Shown here in pieces: positions 35,501-48,284 of a stretch of DNA of 64,000 nucleotides. The translations under genes were made by a program, and so were the position numbers. A model generated the notes under the pieces. It had not been told where the DNA came from. It did not search any database and saw only the letters and a list, made by a program, of their open reading frames with translations. The DNA is from Lanius collurio. Taxonomy: Eukaryota > Chordata > Aves > Passeriformes > Laniidae. The stretch spans positions 13,081,855 to 13,145,854 of the forward strand of contig JACBWW010000012.1 in NCBI GenBank assembly GCA_020086605.1, in the 5' to 3' direction. The number at the start of each line of letters is the position of its first letter. The first letter of the stretch is position 1.

Positions 35501-38500
35501 TAAGACTCTCCACTTCCAATTATTTTTCTAACTATATATTAGCTGTTTTAATTAAAAGGTGATGATTCACCACTTTCTAGCCACTGAGAACATTTTTATA
35601 AAGTAGAGATTTAAAAATAGTAATAATGTAGACTATTTTACTATTACTCTGAGCATTTGGAGCTGTAGGAATATTTTAGCACAATTTTAACAACGAAAGA
35701 AAAAGCTGGTTTTGGTAATTTTGTGTTCAAGGGTGATTCAACCTCTTTGCTTGCTAACTCTAATTTTCCAAGGCTTATAAAACTTTAATTTTATTCTTTA
35801 TCTGAGCATAAAACAATGTCTGAAAATTGCATAGTAAATTACTAGATAATCACTTTTTTTTGCGGACTATCTGATTGTCAAAAGAAATACTGCCTTTTAA
35901 GAGACACTCCAGATAAATGCTGGGCAAAAGTGAACTTTACAACTCAAATTAACTTAGGTTTCTGTGAAATCCTAGTGGTTTCTTCTGAGTGTGAAGGAGA
36001 AACATCTCTCTTATTATTATATATTTGCTTAGTTATGTATTTATACTAGTGTTTGTGTCAAAACTTTGTGCTTGTGTCTTCAAATGTATGCATATATATG
36101 TACAGATATGTGTGGACGTGATATAACAAAGTTAAAATAAGGTATTTGTGATATATTCTATTTCATGGTTTCTTAATTCATCAAGTAATTTTGCTGCCTC
36201 TTCCCTAGGCTGCTATTCCTCTCCCTCATCACATCTCCTTTTGGGGGTGGTTTTTAATTTCCAATCTCTAAGTAATGTTAACACAAACATTGATGAAAAA
36301 GGCAAGCACTCTCTTAAAATTACTTTATCCTCCTTTTTTTCCAAACAGCCTCTATACTCCTTGAAGACCCAACCTGTATGATATGCTCAGTCTTCTCTGT
36401 TCTGGATTTCAGATCTGATGTATTGAATTATAGATGGTCAGAAACAAGGACTGGGAACTTTCTTACATTAAAAAGGCATTGTGTGCTGGTGGGAAGCACA
36501 GTTCCAAATGGTCTGGTCATCAGACCTAGAAAAAACGGTTTAGGTATAATGGAATTGTAATTACACATAAGCAAATCTGTGTTCATCTTCAAAAAGTTTC
36601 TCCACTATTATGTAATATTATGCAAAAATGACACAAATCTTATGCTTCCAAAAGGAGTCATTGGGACCAAGTCAAGCTCTCCAAGGTGGGAAAATATAAG
36701 AGCTGGAGTTCCTGCTTTGCCACAGCTTCCCTTTAACGCCCACGTCAGTCCCTAGCACAGAGGGCCTGGCAGGAATGGAGGCTGCCTGGGACAGTTGGCC
36801 TTTTCCATCTGTCAGGAAGGAAGGAAAGATGTTAACTTACAGAAACCAAGCATTAACTGTTTTGGTGAAGTGAGTTTGTTGACATCAGTGGAACCAGAAG
36901 AGCTCCTCAGTATGTGTGAATTCCCCATCAGTGTTTAGGTGCTTTCAAGATAGTGACCCAGGAACACCGGCTGAATTAGTGCCCAGACTCATGCCAGACT
37001 CCTGGCTGGATGGGTCAGGTCTCCTGTCTGTGTCTGTGTGGATGTGTGGGAGCTGGAAAACAGAGTACTGGTTGACTTGAATTCAAGTGATTTAAAGCAG
37101 CACCTGGTCAGAGGTCAGACGTGGTGTTTGGCCTTGTGTCAGGGTGAGGCTGAGAGCTCATCATCCCCAGCTTATCTTCCCTCATTTGTCATGGCTTCTT
37201 TCTCAGCCCTCCACCAGAGGTTCCTCTCTTTGCAGAGCTCCAGCTCAGCAGCATGCCGAGGTGCTCCACTCCTCACTTCTGGGAAACCACACTTCTCCTG
37301 CTCTTCAGTGTGGTTGTTTTCTTTTATTTCGAGCCTGGGCGATCAGGTGGCTGCAGAGCTGTGGCTTGGCTGCACGTTGCCCTTTCAAACCGTTGGTGGT
37401 TGAGGGGCCACGGGCGGGCTGGTTCCAAGGGCAGAGCCAGCAGGAAGGATGAAGCTGCTGTGAGGACCTGAGGATGTGTAGTCAGGACAGGAAGGAGGGC
37501 AGAGCAGGCTGGTGTGGTGCAGATTAGTTCAGCAGCTATGACAGCTCCCTTTCCGATGGTGTCAGCAGTGATGACTGCTGATGGAGTGTCTTCCATGCAA
37601 AAAAGCACCTTGGTGTGCTACCTGTAAGCATTAATTGGGGGACCAAGCTTCCAGGACACCCTGAAACCTCTTTTCCCATGCACTTTGAGTAACTAATGCT
37701 GCTTTCAGCAGCGACTGAGGAGCTGCCTCAATGCTCCAAAAAGGCAGCAGGGCTCTCATTCCTGTCGCTACACCAGTGAAGCCTCCTGGAGGTGAAGTGT
37801 AAAGCCCATGTGTGCCAGTGGGAGCTCACCTTTGCTCTGTGCCACTGTCCAGCACTTCGTGAGAATTCTGGGAACCACAAGTGGCCGGCAGTCCCTTAAA
37901 TTATTTGGTATTACCCCTAAGTACCCAATCAGTCAGGGCAAGTCAGAGTTTGATGGCTAAGAGCTCTACACACCTGCAATTACTTAAATCCACAAAATTG
38001 CACCACAGGTATTTGCAGGCACAAAAATGTTGGCATAAAATTAGAGGCCATTTCCTAAAACTTGTGCTGAAATTTTGATGATACACTACATGAGGAGTTG
38101 TTATTTTGAAATGAATTTGTGGAAAGCAATTGAAAATCTCCAGGCATCCCATCTGTGTTTAAAGTAACAACAATAACAAAACTTTAAATTAGCATAGGAG
38201 ATTTAAGACATTTCAGGAAAACATTGATTAAATCTGCCAATGAAATGAACGTGTTTGGCGAGTGACCTAATTAGTGTATACTTGGTTCTTTTTCACTGCA
38301 CTGCTTACCACTAATTGCTGTTCTGCTGGTCTTCTCCTGACAAGTAAGAAAAAACAAGGATGAGGGATTTGTTGAGGAAATAGTGACATTCAGTTTTAAT
38401 TCGTTTGAACCTACTGCCAAGCTTAATTATGGAACTGAGAAACTGAGACTGGGAGGCCCCCAGCCATTTAGGTTATAGGAGACGGAGATGTTTAGTGTCT

Positions 38501-40969
38501 GCCAGTGTATTTGGGTAGCACTTATTGCAGCTAGCTATAAACTTGAGTTTGCTGATGCTTAGCTGTTTTCTTTCCCCCACAGGTAAGAAAAAAACCAACC
38601 TATATTGTTTTTTTTTCTTAAATTTAATTATTTAGCCCTAATGGCATTAGGCCTATACAAAATTATAGGCATTGTATTTCTTAAAGGAAAGGTTTTACAA
38701 TTATTCTAGATAGTGTTGTCCTGGGTTTCTTTGTGTGTGCTTGCATGTATGAACTAGCAATATGGCATTCTACAAAAAAGACCTAGGGATCCTGGAGTAC
38801 TTGTAGCATTGGAGTACCAAAGTCACCCTCAGTGTAAGGACACTTGAAGTGAGGGGCTCACATTAGTGAATAAGTTCGATTCCCGTCTCTTAAAGCAGCA
38901 ACATAGCTTTCCTTATTTGTGTTTGGAGTTCTTAAAGGAAAATGTCAGGGTGCTTCAGGAAAAAAGGGGGAATAGTTTTGGTTTTGGTTTCCTGTGGTGG
39001 TCATGGATTCTTGTGAGCACAGTCTGAAGGTCCTGGTTTAGAATCTGAGTTCATTTTTCATTATGTTCTGTGTAAAAGCTGGGGGGAAGAAAACGTATAA
39101 TCCATTGACCAGAATGTTTACAAGGCAGTGAACACACAATAAAAATGCAGGGAAAAGAAAAGAAAAAAAAAAAAGCTGTGGAATTTGAGTCTAGCAGAGG
39201 GACAGTCTAGTGGGGCTTGCACTTGTTTTTAAAGGAGGAAAAAGAAATGTAGATGTTTTCCTAGAGCAGCGTCTGATTGGCAGACCCTGATCTGAATTCC
39301 TCCCAGGGGATGATTCCAACCATTTTCCTACCTTTTCCCAGGAGGAGCCAGGGAACAGTTATTTGAACAGGGATAGATGCTGGAGCATTCAAATCCAGCC
39401 ATGGTGCACCTGCCAGGGACAGCCACAGCAGCCCAGTTCTGCTGGCGGGGAGCACAATCCACTTCAGCCACAGCCTGGGCAGGAGGAAAGAACTCTCAGC
39501 ACAGGGAGTTTGGAGATTCATTTACACTGTGGAGAACACTGGAGGGGATGTTCCAAGACCCAATTTTAGCTTTTGTGGGGGCTAAACTTCATCCACCCAG
39601 ACAAGTATATAAAACAAAACAGCGAAAAAACCCCAACACACAAACCCCCAAAACCCAAACAGAAAAACCGACACTATTTAGTTAGTGCCCGAGACACAAA
39701 AATGAAGTGAGATTATAAACAAATGAAATATGTTCGTGTAGGTCACTAACATAGACTACAAACATCTGTGTGGAAGAACAGAAACTGTACAAAAAGGCAA
39801 CATGCCTAGTTTTCTGTTATATAGCATTGCAGGGTTCTTGTAAGGATACTTGAATGCTGAAACAGCCTGGGAACTTGGCTTCCCTTGCGGCAGATTGATG
39901 TTCTTTGGACGGGTTTTCAGCCATGGAGTGATTTTGTCCTGATGTTCTGTGTGTGGTGGAGAGATGTGTCAGGAGGGGGGGAGGGATACAAAAAGATACT
40001 TGGAATGGAAATGAGCTTGAGGGAAGGAAAAAGAACAGCTTTGCAGTGAGACTGGGAGTAGTAATACTAGAATGCATAATGGACAGCTAAAGATGGGGTT
40101 TTTTTGTCTCAAGACTCTCACTGGATCTCTGATATGGTCATATAGCCCCTTGTGCTCACTCAAAAATGCTTAGAAGATATTCATGGTTTTAGATATTATG
40201 GACTGATGTTACTCTTCAATAATTTATTATACTAGTATACTTGGTATCTATAATACAACGCTGGAATATTCTTGCATGATCTGGTTTAAATTTACAAGCA
40301 AAACTAACTTAGATGTGAATACTTACTGTGCTGTCTAGAAAGTAATATTAAAAATAATTTCCTTTCTATTGCTTCAAACGTGAAGCTTGCACTGTACACT
40401 GATGCTTAATATAAAAATCTACCTCCATTATTTGCTTTTCAAGTCAATGTTAAAACTTAATTTTGCACTTCTACCTCCTGATTGTTGGGCATGGAAATGG
40501 TGAGAAATAAAAAAAATTCAGTCTTCTGAGAAGACCACCTCGCTGTTCTAAAAAGTTAGTCTCTCAGTGTTTGATCTAAGCCATCCTATGACTAACCAAG
40601 ACATTTCAGATTTCCCGTTTGGTAGCTCTGGCTTCTTATCAGGATCTCTCACATAGGAAAATGGCAATTGCATCTAATTGTATCTCCTTCCTTCCAGAAG
40701 TTGCTCTCCCGAAGGGCAAAGGCATTGGAGAATTCCAGGGAGGACTCTTGCTCTCTTGTAGCATGTGTTTTAGTTCAGAGCAGCATCAGCTTTACTGCTG
40801 CTCTGCAGTGAGAAGAGAGCTTGGATAGCACTGCAAAGGAAAATGCGATGCAGAACAAGGTGATTTAAAAATGGCTTGCAGTAAAAAGGGGAAATCAAAT
40901 GAGGGAATCAGAAAAGGTCAGACACTCTTCACATCCCCAAGCTGATCAAGTGGTAGTGTTTATTAGATT
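32548..40969 (+). other. Presumed intron, unique-looking, with a GC-richer block
   Basis: Very AT-rich between about 34.0 and 36.2 kb, with many TAAT/ATTA words. It is noticeably GC-richer between about 36.7 and 37.9 kb, where several overlapping frames up to 121 codons appear because stop codons are rarer. No repeat family or gene is recognised. A small perfect hairpin (TCAGCAGT/ACTGCTGA, 37562-37581) lies in the GC-richer block. Confidence 0.5.
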
Positions 40970-41024
40970 TATCACAGTGTCCCTCAATCTGTCAGTGTCT
41001 CTATCACAGTGTCCCTCAATCTGT
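40970..41024. repeat. 23-bp perfect direct duplication, period 32
   Basis: The same 23 bases, starting TATCACAGTG and ending CAATCTGT, occur at 40970-40992 and 41002-41024 with no mismatch, separated by 9 bp. The lack of divergence suggests a recent local duplication. Confidence 0.95.
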
Positions 41025-42812
41025 AATAATACCCTATCAAAAAAGTTTCTCCAATCCTCCCCACAACAAAAAAGCCTCAACCAAACAAAACAAAACAGGA
41101 AGCTGAGCAAAGAAAAGAACAAAGGTTCAGATCTTGACTTTGCTACAAAGTAATGCTTTTCATGCTCCTTAAGTCAGCAGTTTCTTTAATAATTGTCTGT
41201 TTATTTTTTTTATTTCTTTTAATTTTCTTAAAACTTTGTGAATGATATTTAAACCAAAGAAAAAGAAAATCCATGTACAAAAAATTCTTTCATGATTGGA
41301 CTAACCCCTGCATTGAGTAATGCATGCATACCAAAAAAAATTATAGGAATATTTGTAATTTGAGGGGCAAGGTATACAAGCATACACTCTTATACCTAGA
41401 TTCGGTGCAGAGAGGATGGCAGTGAAGTCTCCCAGGAGTAGGAGGAAAGGCTGGGAAAAGAAATACAAATGGATACAGCAGGAAATCATATCTGTGGTTG
41501 CCTCCTGTAGGACGTGTATTGACCTAGTAAATGGAGATATCTGCAAAGAAGCTATAAATATGCTTGTGCTAATATTATTAAAGCTTTCAGGCAGTTCAGT
41601 TTCATCCATATGGCTTTCCAGGGAGATGCCAAAGATGTGGCCTCTGGCCACAGCTTGTCTGAGCAGCACATGCCTACCTGCACTGTAATTGCTTAATAAG
41701 ATGTAGGGGTTTTCCCTGGATGGATTGTGAAATATATGCAGCTGCCTAAATAGGTGCCCGGTGAGATTTTTAGATCTTCCTAATTCAGTTGAAATCTTTA
41801 TGAGTGAGACATTTGAATGTTATTGAAGATCAGAGAGAGCTCAGTGCTTTAAAAGTTGTGAAAAAGCCATTCCTTGCCCTCTTACCCTTACTTTATGTCT
41901 TAAAGGAAAATAAAAATACTGGACAGTTGTTGCTGTCCAGTAGGAGCTTACAGCACTGGGCTTGCTTGAACATACCAGTGTTGCTGGTTAAAGGAAGAAG
42001 AAAATGGAGAGGGAAGAAGAGAAGATAGGAAATGACTGGCTGATTAATATACTAAACTAATGCAAATACCAGGAGAAAGAATGCCACTTAAAAGCAGATG
42101 ATAATCCCTTGCCAATCCCTAAGATTTAACCTCACTAGGCTGCTGTTCAGATGATACCCCAAAGCAATTCCTGGCAGGGGTCTGTCCCTTGTTCCAGCAC
42201 AGAGAGCAGTGAGATGAAAGGGATGTGGTTTAACCAAAGATGAGACTTTGCTATCTCACCATCTTCTGGAGCTATCTGGCAGTTGCCTGTAGGGCACACA
42301 TTGGGATCACTCCCTGAATTGGTCCCACCTGCTGGAAGGCTGCTCTCCCTGCCCCTGCACAGATGGCCCCAGCCTGCCACAGAGACTTGCTGCCCTCCTC
42401 TTCTGAGGCTTAATCCTTGTATGAATTTAAGGGACAGGGGGAGGAGTGTTGTTTTCTCGTGAAATCAGCCATTGCAAGCTTTGCGTGCCAGGAAGGTCCA
42501 TACTGTTACCTCCTCTTATGGAAGAGGTGGGGCAGGACTCCAGAGCACCACAGTCCCACGAGTTCTCAGGGACCTTTTATCTGTTGGGACAGACAAAGAC
42601 CTCTGCTGCATATCTTCTGGCACTTTGAAGCATCAGGTCACTGCATTCCCTTAAACCCCACCAGGTTCAGGAGAAAAGAAGTGACAAATAGACTTGTGGT
42701 GGCAGTGCTACAGGAAGATTGTGTGACAATATGAAAGAATGGAAATATTTTCTTTCTTTGTAAAAATAAAATCTTTATCTGTGCCCATACACATGGATAA
42801 TAGTGAAAATCT
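41025..42812 (+). other. Presumed intron upstream of the RBMS exon
   Basis: Unique-looking sequence with T/A-rich tracts around 41200-41290, a perfect 10-bp-stem hairpin at 41917-41942 (TACTGGACAG/CTGTCCAGTA, loop TTGTTG), and no other recognisable element. Short frames up to 122 codons appear to be chance. Confidence 0.5.
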
Positions 42813-42835
42813 GTATTTATCTGTTTATTTTTCAG
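42813..42835 (+). other. 3' splice site and polypyrimidine tract of the RBMS exon
   Basis: A T-rich tract runs into TTTTCAG with the AG at 42834-42835. The next base must be exonic for the RNP1 frame (GYGF) to hold, which fixes the boundary. No unambiguous branch-point consensus stands out just upstream. Confidence 0.85.
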
Positions 42836-42927
42836 GTTATGGTTTTGTAGATTTTGACAGTCCAGCAGCAGCACAGAAAGCAGTAGCATCTCTCAAAGCA
42901 AATGGCGTGCAGGCGCAGATGGCAAAG
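42836..42927 (+). CDS. RBMS3: RBMS-family internal exon (part of RRM1), probably RBMS3
   Basis: This is an internal coding exon of a single-stranded-nucleic-acid-binding protein of the RBMS family, which binds AU-rich RNA through two RRM domains. The acceptor is a T-rich tract ending TTTTCAG and the donor is AAG followed by GTAAGA, both close to consensus. The exon opens with the last two bases of a glycine codon (phase 1), then reads 30 codons and ends in phase 0. Reading from that glycine, the peptide starts [10 protein letters not shown], which is the RNP1 core of RRM1, and ends [11 protein letters not shown], the end of RRM1 before the inter-RRM linker. RBMS1 and RBMS2 carry a SALKASG- or TALKASG-like stretch here as I recall them, whereas this exon has ASLKANG, which favours RBMS3. 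At 92 nt, skipping it would shift the frame. Membership of the RBMS family is near certain; the paralogue is probable. Confidence 0.88.
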
Positions 42928-42933
42928 GTAAGA
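42928..42933 (+). other. 5' splice site of the RBMS exon
   Basis: The exon ends in AAG and the intron starts GTAAGA, a strong U1 match. If this intron were retained, translation would continue about ten codons and stop at the TAA at 42958-42960, truncating the protein after RRM1. Confidence 0.85.
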
Positions 42934-44321
42934 AGAGGATTATTTCAGCTTTTGGGTTAAATTTCCAAGGATTTGTTTTGCTCCTGTTTTTCTTCAGGTT
43001 TTAGATTGCTTATTCCAAAGTTTCTTTCATCCTTTGGCTCCAGCGCCTTGTTCATCCCATGGTTTGTCTGTGTTCTTGAGAGCTGTCTCATGTAATGGGC
43101 TCTGATCCGATTCTCTCTCTGCCCCTCTCTGTGGAGAGGGTTGTAAGACAGAGCACCGGAGTGGAAGAGTTTTGGAAATGCTTTTTGCTAACTGCTGGGT
43201 AAAATCTGCCTTTTCTTCGCCTTACAGTTGCCTTCATTTGGTTCCTTTGCTTTGGAAAAGTTACTCATATCTGACATGGCTGGTAGGCTTCTCTGAAGGA
43301 GTGATTGAGCATAAGGAAAATCTGGTTGATCTGCCTAGGTTTGGCTTCTCCCATTTGTTGTGTTTTGTTTTTCTTTTTCCATTTTGAGGACATAAATGGA
43401 AGTGTAGCAGGTTGCTGAAAGAATATTTGCTAAAGGTTGTCTGGAGGTGACTGGCTTCTGTTTAAAGAGGCTGTAGGAGCCATAGCAAGCGCAGTGAGTT
43501 CAGTCACTCTCTTGGAATTGCCCTTTGTCCCCAGGCAAACAGGCTGATGGGGAGACAAGGTTTATAGTAATGACCATCGTGTGGTCCAGCTGTTCCCTTT
43601 CTGAAGGTGGAATAATGTGTCTTTGGGCTCTAGGCTGGGTCAGTCAGAAAAAATAGCTGTTGCTTTGTACTTTAAAAGTGCCTTACCTGAGGACCACACA
43701 AAGCATTTAATATTGCCTGATTTAGTCTCTGTAGAAATGATGCTGTCCTAGAAACTAAAACAATGAAAACAAACAGGTAATTACAAAAAAAAAGAGGGAA
43801 ATCAACTAATAAACATCAGATTTGAAGATTTCCACTTAAAGAAATGCTGGTGGTTTAAACCTTTGTTTTTCAATGATGTCTTAGTGAAAACATAGTTTTG
43901 TTTTGATTTGTGGGTTTTTTTGTTTTTTTTTTTTAATTTTACAAAGAAAAATCATTGCTGGTAAATGAGGTTCTTTTGCCTTCTACTGAATTGCACTTAC
44001 TGTGCCTGAAAGAAACTGGATGACATCCATGTATTTCTGTTTAAGAGTGCCCCACAATGCAAGCTAGGCTGTTTTATTGGCTCTTAGTTTTTATTGACAC
44101 ATGGTGATAAAAAATATTTGCTTCAAATGGGTAAAAGATGGCAAGCTGAAGAATGTGAACTTCTGCTAAGGACTGTGCTATTTTATTTCTCAGATATACA
44201 GCATCTCCTTGTTAAAATATGGGCAATTTGATGCATTAGTCAAGCTGTGGAAAAGAAACCAAAGACAGGAGATATGTTTTGTCCTAATGATTGATACCAA
44301 GTAGTCATTTCTAGAGAGGAG
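42934..44321 (+). other. Presumed intron, start of the downstream intron
   Basis: Unique-looking sequence starting just after the splice donor. A T-rich tract lies at 43914-43940. No exon or repeat is recognised. Confidence 0.5.
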
Positions 44322-44422
44322 TAAATCTATATAAATCTATAAAAAATCTAAATCCATATAAAACTGTACAGTTATAGATTTAAAATTATAGATTTAAAGA
44401 TAGGATTGAAAGATAAATCTAT
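44322..44422. repeat. AT-rich patch with five copies of a 9-10 bp word in both orientations
   Basis: TAAATCTATA occurs in tandem at 44322-44331 and 44332-44341. Its exact reverse complement TATAGATTTA occurs at 44373-44382 and 44387-44396. A further forward copy (TAAATCTAT) lies at 44414-44422. Forward and reverse copies can pair in several registers. Confidence 0.9.
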
Positions 44423-47400
44423 GCTTGGGGTTGTCATGATTCAGAACAATGAACAATGGCAGTGCTTGTGTTCATGGAAATACAAAAAAGGAAGGAGGCT
44501 TAAAACATTTGGATTGTCCAATATTTAGAGACTAAAAGCAAAGCCTGATGTTTTCAGAGTGGGAAGGACTATACCAACTAATCCTTGGTCGGTTTGTTTT
44601 CTGGGGAATCTGTGGCAGGAGTAGATTTTTGCCCTGTGAGATTTTGAGGTGGCTGGTGTGTACACATTTGTTTGCATAAGACTGGCTGTATTTTTTTTAT
44701 TTAGCCATGGTGCCTGGAATCTCAGATAGATTCTTTTTAGTGTGTTTGATAGCTCAAGATAAATATACAACTGACTTTTCTTATCTCTGAAAAGATCTAA
44801 GTATTTAGAAAAATGGGGTTTCAAAGGAAATTGAGATGACTCCACACAAAGTACCTCACATTGCTGAGAAGGCAGGAGCCTGGGAAAGCAAATCTATCTG
44901 GAGAAACATGTTAGTTCTTGCACATGCTGGAAGCCAAGTTGCATAACAGGACTGAAAGTCAGTATTACCTTCCAGTGTCTGAATTACCAGTGAGGGCTCA
45001 GAAGAGGTTTGAGGAAAGGGGCAAGAACAATAATTTAGCCTGCATTTCTGGAAGTTTATCTGGAGTAGTTTTATTTTGAGAGCTGCTTTAATTAGAGGTG
45101 AATGGTGGCTCTCAAACGAAATCAAAATAAAAAGAGTTAAGTCTGAAGGAATTCCCTTAACCTTTTGTGTGCCATCCTTTCATAGCGTCAGTGTCCTCTT
45201 TTACTCTGCATTACAAAGCAGCCCTGTGTAGAGGCCAGAGAGAAGACAGACTGTAACCTGTGTTCAGCAAATGTCAGAAATCTCAGTCCAGCTGTGGATG
45301 CTTTTGAATAAAGGTGAATGAGGCATTGGCCAGCTTTTGCTATGTGCTGGCCTTCTTTGGTAGTGAGAGAAAGTATGCTGAAATGGTGGTATTGTCTCTG
45401 ATGTTTTTCTGGAGAGCAATCTTGCTCGGAAAGAGTGGTTCTTTCTCAGTTTTAACACAATATCATTTTTCTCATAGAAATCCAGGAATCTTCTTTGAAA
45501 AACAAAAAGTAGAACTGAACCCCCACCCATGCTGGCTAGCAGAAGTATCTTGTGGAGACTTGAGTAAAATATACTCATTTTATCGATGCTAAAATACAGC
45601 TGCCTCCCTCTTTGTTAATAGCATTTGGATACCATTTTGGCTGATTTTGTTTCAGAGTACTGCCTCTGGAAGAAGGTTAAACTCTGGTGGATTGATGCTC
45701 CAAGTCCCATCAGTGTTGGAAAACTTGTTCTGTCGAGGCTAATATACCACATAAACCCACAAAGGGAAAAAACCCCCAGCTGTTAAAAATGTCTGAATCT
45801 GTGTTCTGTTTTGAAGCAGGCAGGAGAGGATTTGGCAGAGGGAGAGGAACAGCAGAGGTAGTGCCTGCAGAGATATGGCTGCAGAGGGAGTGGTTGCAGC
45901 TGAGGAGATGTGGTCTCATGGGCCCATGGATAGCTGCCCTCTTGGTGGGACAGGGACCCACACAACCTTCTACCCATAGGAAAATTGTGTGAGGCTCTTG
46001 TACAGTCATGTGTTGTCACCTGGCTTCTTTAGCATTTCGCTCTCATAGGTACATGAAGCAGGAGTTCTGACAATTGCCACTGTCCTGTGTCCAATAAAGT
46101 TCATCCAAGTTGTCCATCTTTTTCAAAAGGGCTTATTAAGAATTTCATTTATTGAGAAGAATTAATGCTATGGAGCTGCTGAGGGATGTTTTCCTAGCTG
46201 TCCTGGCTTATTTTGCTGTGTGCTTCCTGCATGCCTTTGGACATGCAGATTCATTTGTCTGTGTATGGTGCCTGCTTGTTCAGGCTTATAGAGGCCAGGT
46301 GTTTTTTGGGTTTGTCTTCCTACTAAAAATGGCTCGACTGATATGTCTCTGGATGATCTCACAGGAATTATTGATTTGGTTGTCTCTTTATGCTAGTGAC
46401 TACAGAAACATGACAGAAAAAATATTGCTTATGTGCATGATTTATATATCAGTTTAGGTTTTTCCAGATGCTCCTTTCCTGCATTTCCTAGAAAAATATT
46501 ATAGGCAGAATATGGAAAATTAATAAGGAGAATCTTAGTAATATGGGAGTTGGCTCAGACAAGTAGGCAAGGAAGCCTAGTACACATGAAAAATGTATCA
46601 GTGTTCTAATAAAATCTGTAGCCACATCTATTCTTGGGATTTGCAATAGTCCTTCACCCAGAATTACACATTCATGAGGACACTTCTTACCCTACTTTAT
46701 ATGTAAGTTTTAATGATGCCAAGGAGTCTAAATCACCTGCAAAATCGATAGAAGTCTGCTGTCTAAATAAATTTGAGCTTCTGAGCTTGTGTCAGACTGC
46801 AGTTGAACTGTGCAGTCAGTTTATACCTTCACAGACTTTTGGGTTCCTCTCTACCATTTTTTATTTCCAGTTCTAGTCTGCTGTAAGATTGCATAATGTG
46901 GAAGTTCAGGCAAAGGTGGGTTCTTGCAGAGTATCTAAGAGCTTCTTTAATACCTAGCAGCCCCTCAAGAGTGCTGAAACAAATACATTCACAAAGGAAG
47001 TGTTTTCAATCCTGCTTTTATAAGGATTAAAAATGTATTTGATGATGAGTGTCTTCTCTGGGTTTTCCTTTTGTACATATAATGCATTTAGACATCCTCA
47101 AGACCTGCGTGAAAAATGCGGATGTTGAAGGAATATTTAATTAGCACTGGCAGTTGTCTAAGTCCAAGGAAGCATTTCTTGACTACTTTGCTGCAGTAAT
47201 TGCCATCTAGAGAGTACACTGCAGGAACTGGTTCTGAAAAAGGGCTGTGCCAGTAGGCTCTGATGTGTTTTCCTCCACAAGGGAATTGCAGAAAGTAATT
47301 TTGCTTCTTGCGTGATATTTTTCTCATCTCTCCATCATGCAGAAGCTTAAATGCAAGGAGTAATCACCATCTAGGTGAAAGATAAAAGGGAGCTGTTTCC

Positions 47401-48284
47401 CACAGAACAGAGCCAAGTACAAGAGCTTCTAGAGAGGAACAGAGAGCTGGTTTCTCTATAGTTAAATAGATTTTCTCCAAGGACCAAGGAAAAGGAAATC
47501 CCACAGAAGAATCTTATTTGTTTTCCAGACTTTTGCGTAGGTTTTAAGCATTGCTCTGGTATGAGTCAGCTGACCAAATAAGTTCATTCTGTCTGCTTAG
47601 TTTTCAGCTTCATTTTCTCTTCTTTTTAAATTGCTTCCCTTTTTTTCTTTGTCAGACACCAATACTCTAAAGGGCTGATCCTTAAAATGGAAAAACTCTG
47701 GTCAAAACCCTTCTTTCCAATATTTTTTTTAATCTACATTTTTAATAATAAGTTTTGTTTGTTTTTTTCAGTTTAAAAATTCATGAAAATAATAAGAATG
47801 CCATCCCTACAAAATACAAAATATGACCCATACATGATACACTGATTTCCTAACTCATGATTGAAATGTCTGCAAATTTTAGATAACGGAACTTCAGGAT
47901 ACTGGTTGGTTCAGTTTTTTGATAATATTTGTGATTACTGGACTGAGCTAACCTTCCTTTTGAAACCAAAGTGTGATTCTAGGAGTTTTAGAGCTCAATA
48001 TTGAAATTGTCGGGCTTTGTTTTACTCCTGTGCTTTAATTATCCCATCCGCAGCGAACTGTTCCATGAAGTCAAATATTTGTGTCAGTGATTTATAAAAT
48101 TAGTTTGCTGCTAGGGCAGGGGCTGGTGCCTCTGGAAACCTCGCCATGCCCAGCAGTGTAGGAGAAGCTGAGACCACGGCTGTGCTGGCCACCTTCCACG
48201 TCACTTCTGAATGAATAGCACAGCCAGACGTGGGCGGCTGCTGCTGCTGCAACAGTTGTCAGGGACGTTTGGCACACACAGATC

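Noticed and set aside
37100..37480. Several overlapping frames of 72-121 codons
   Set aside because: They are explained by locally higher GC and fewer stop codons; all frames are open to a similar degree and no domain is visible.
42836..42927. Assignment of the exon to RBMS1 or RBMS2
   Set aside because: The ASLKANG stretch fits RBMS3 better than the SALKASG/TALKASG wording recalled for the paralogues; not excluded without alignment.
42739..42960. A 73-codon frame that starts before the RBMS exon and runs past its donor
   Set aside because: Only 42836-42927 is exonic; the leading and trailing codons are intron read-through across clear AG and GT splice signals.
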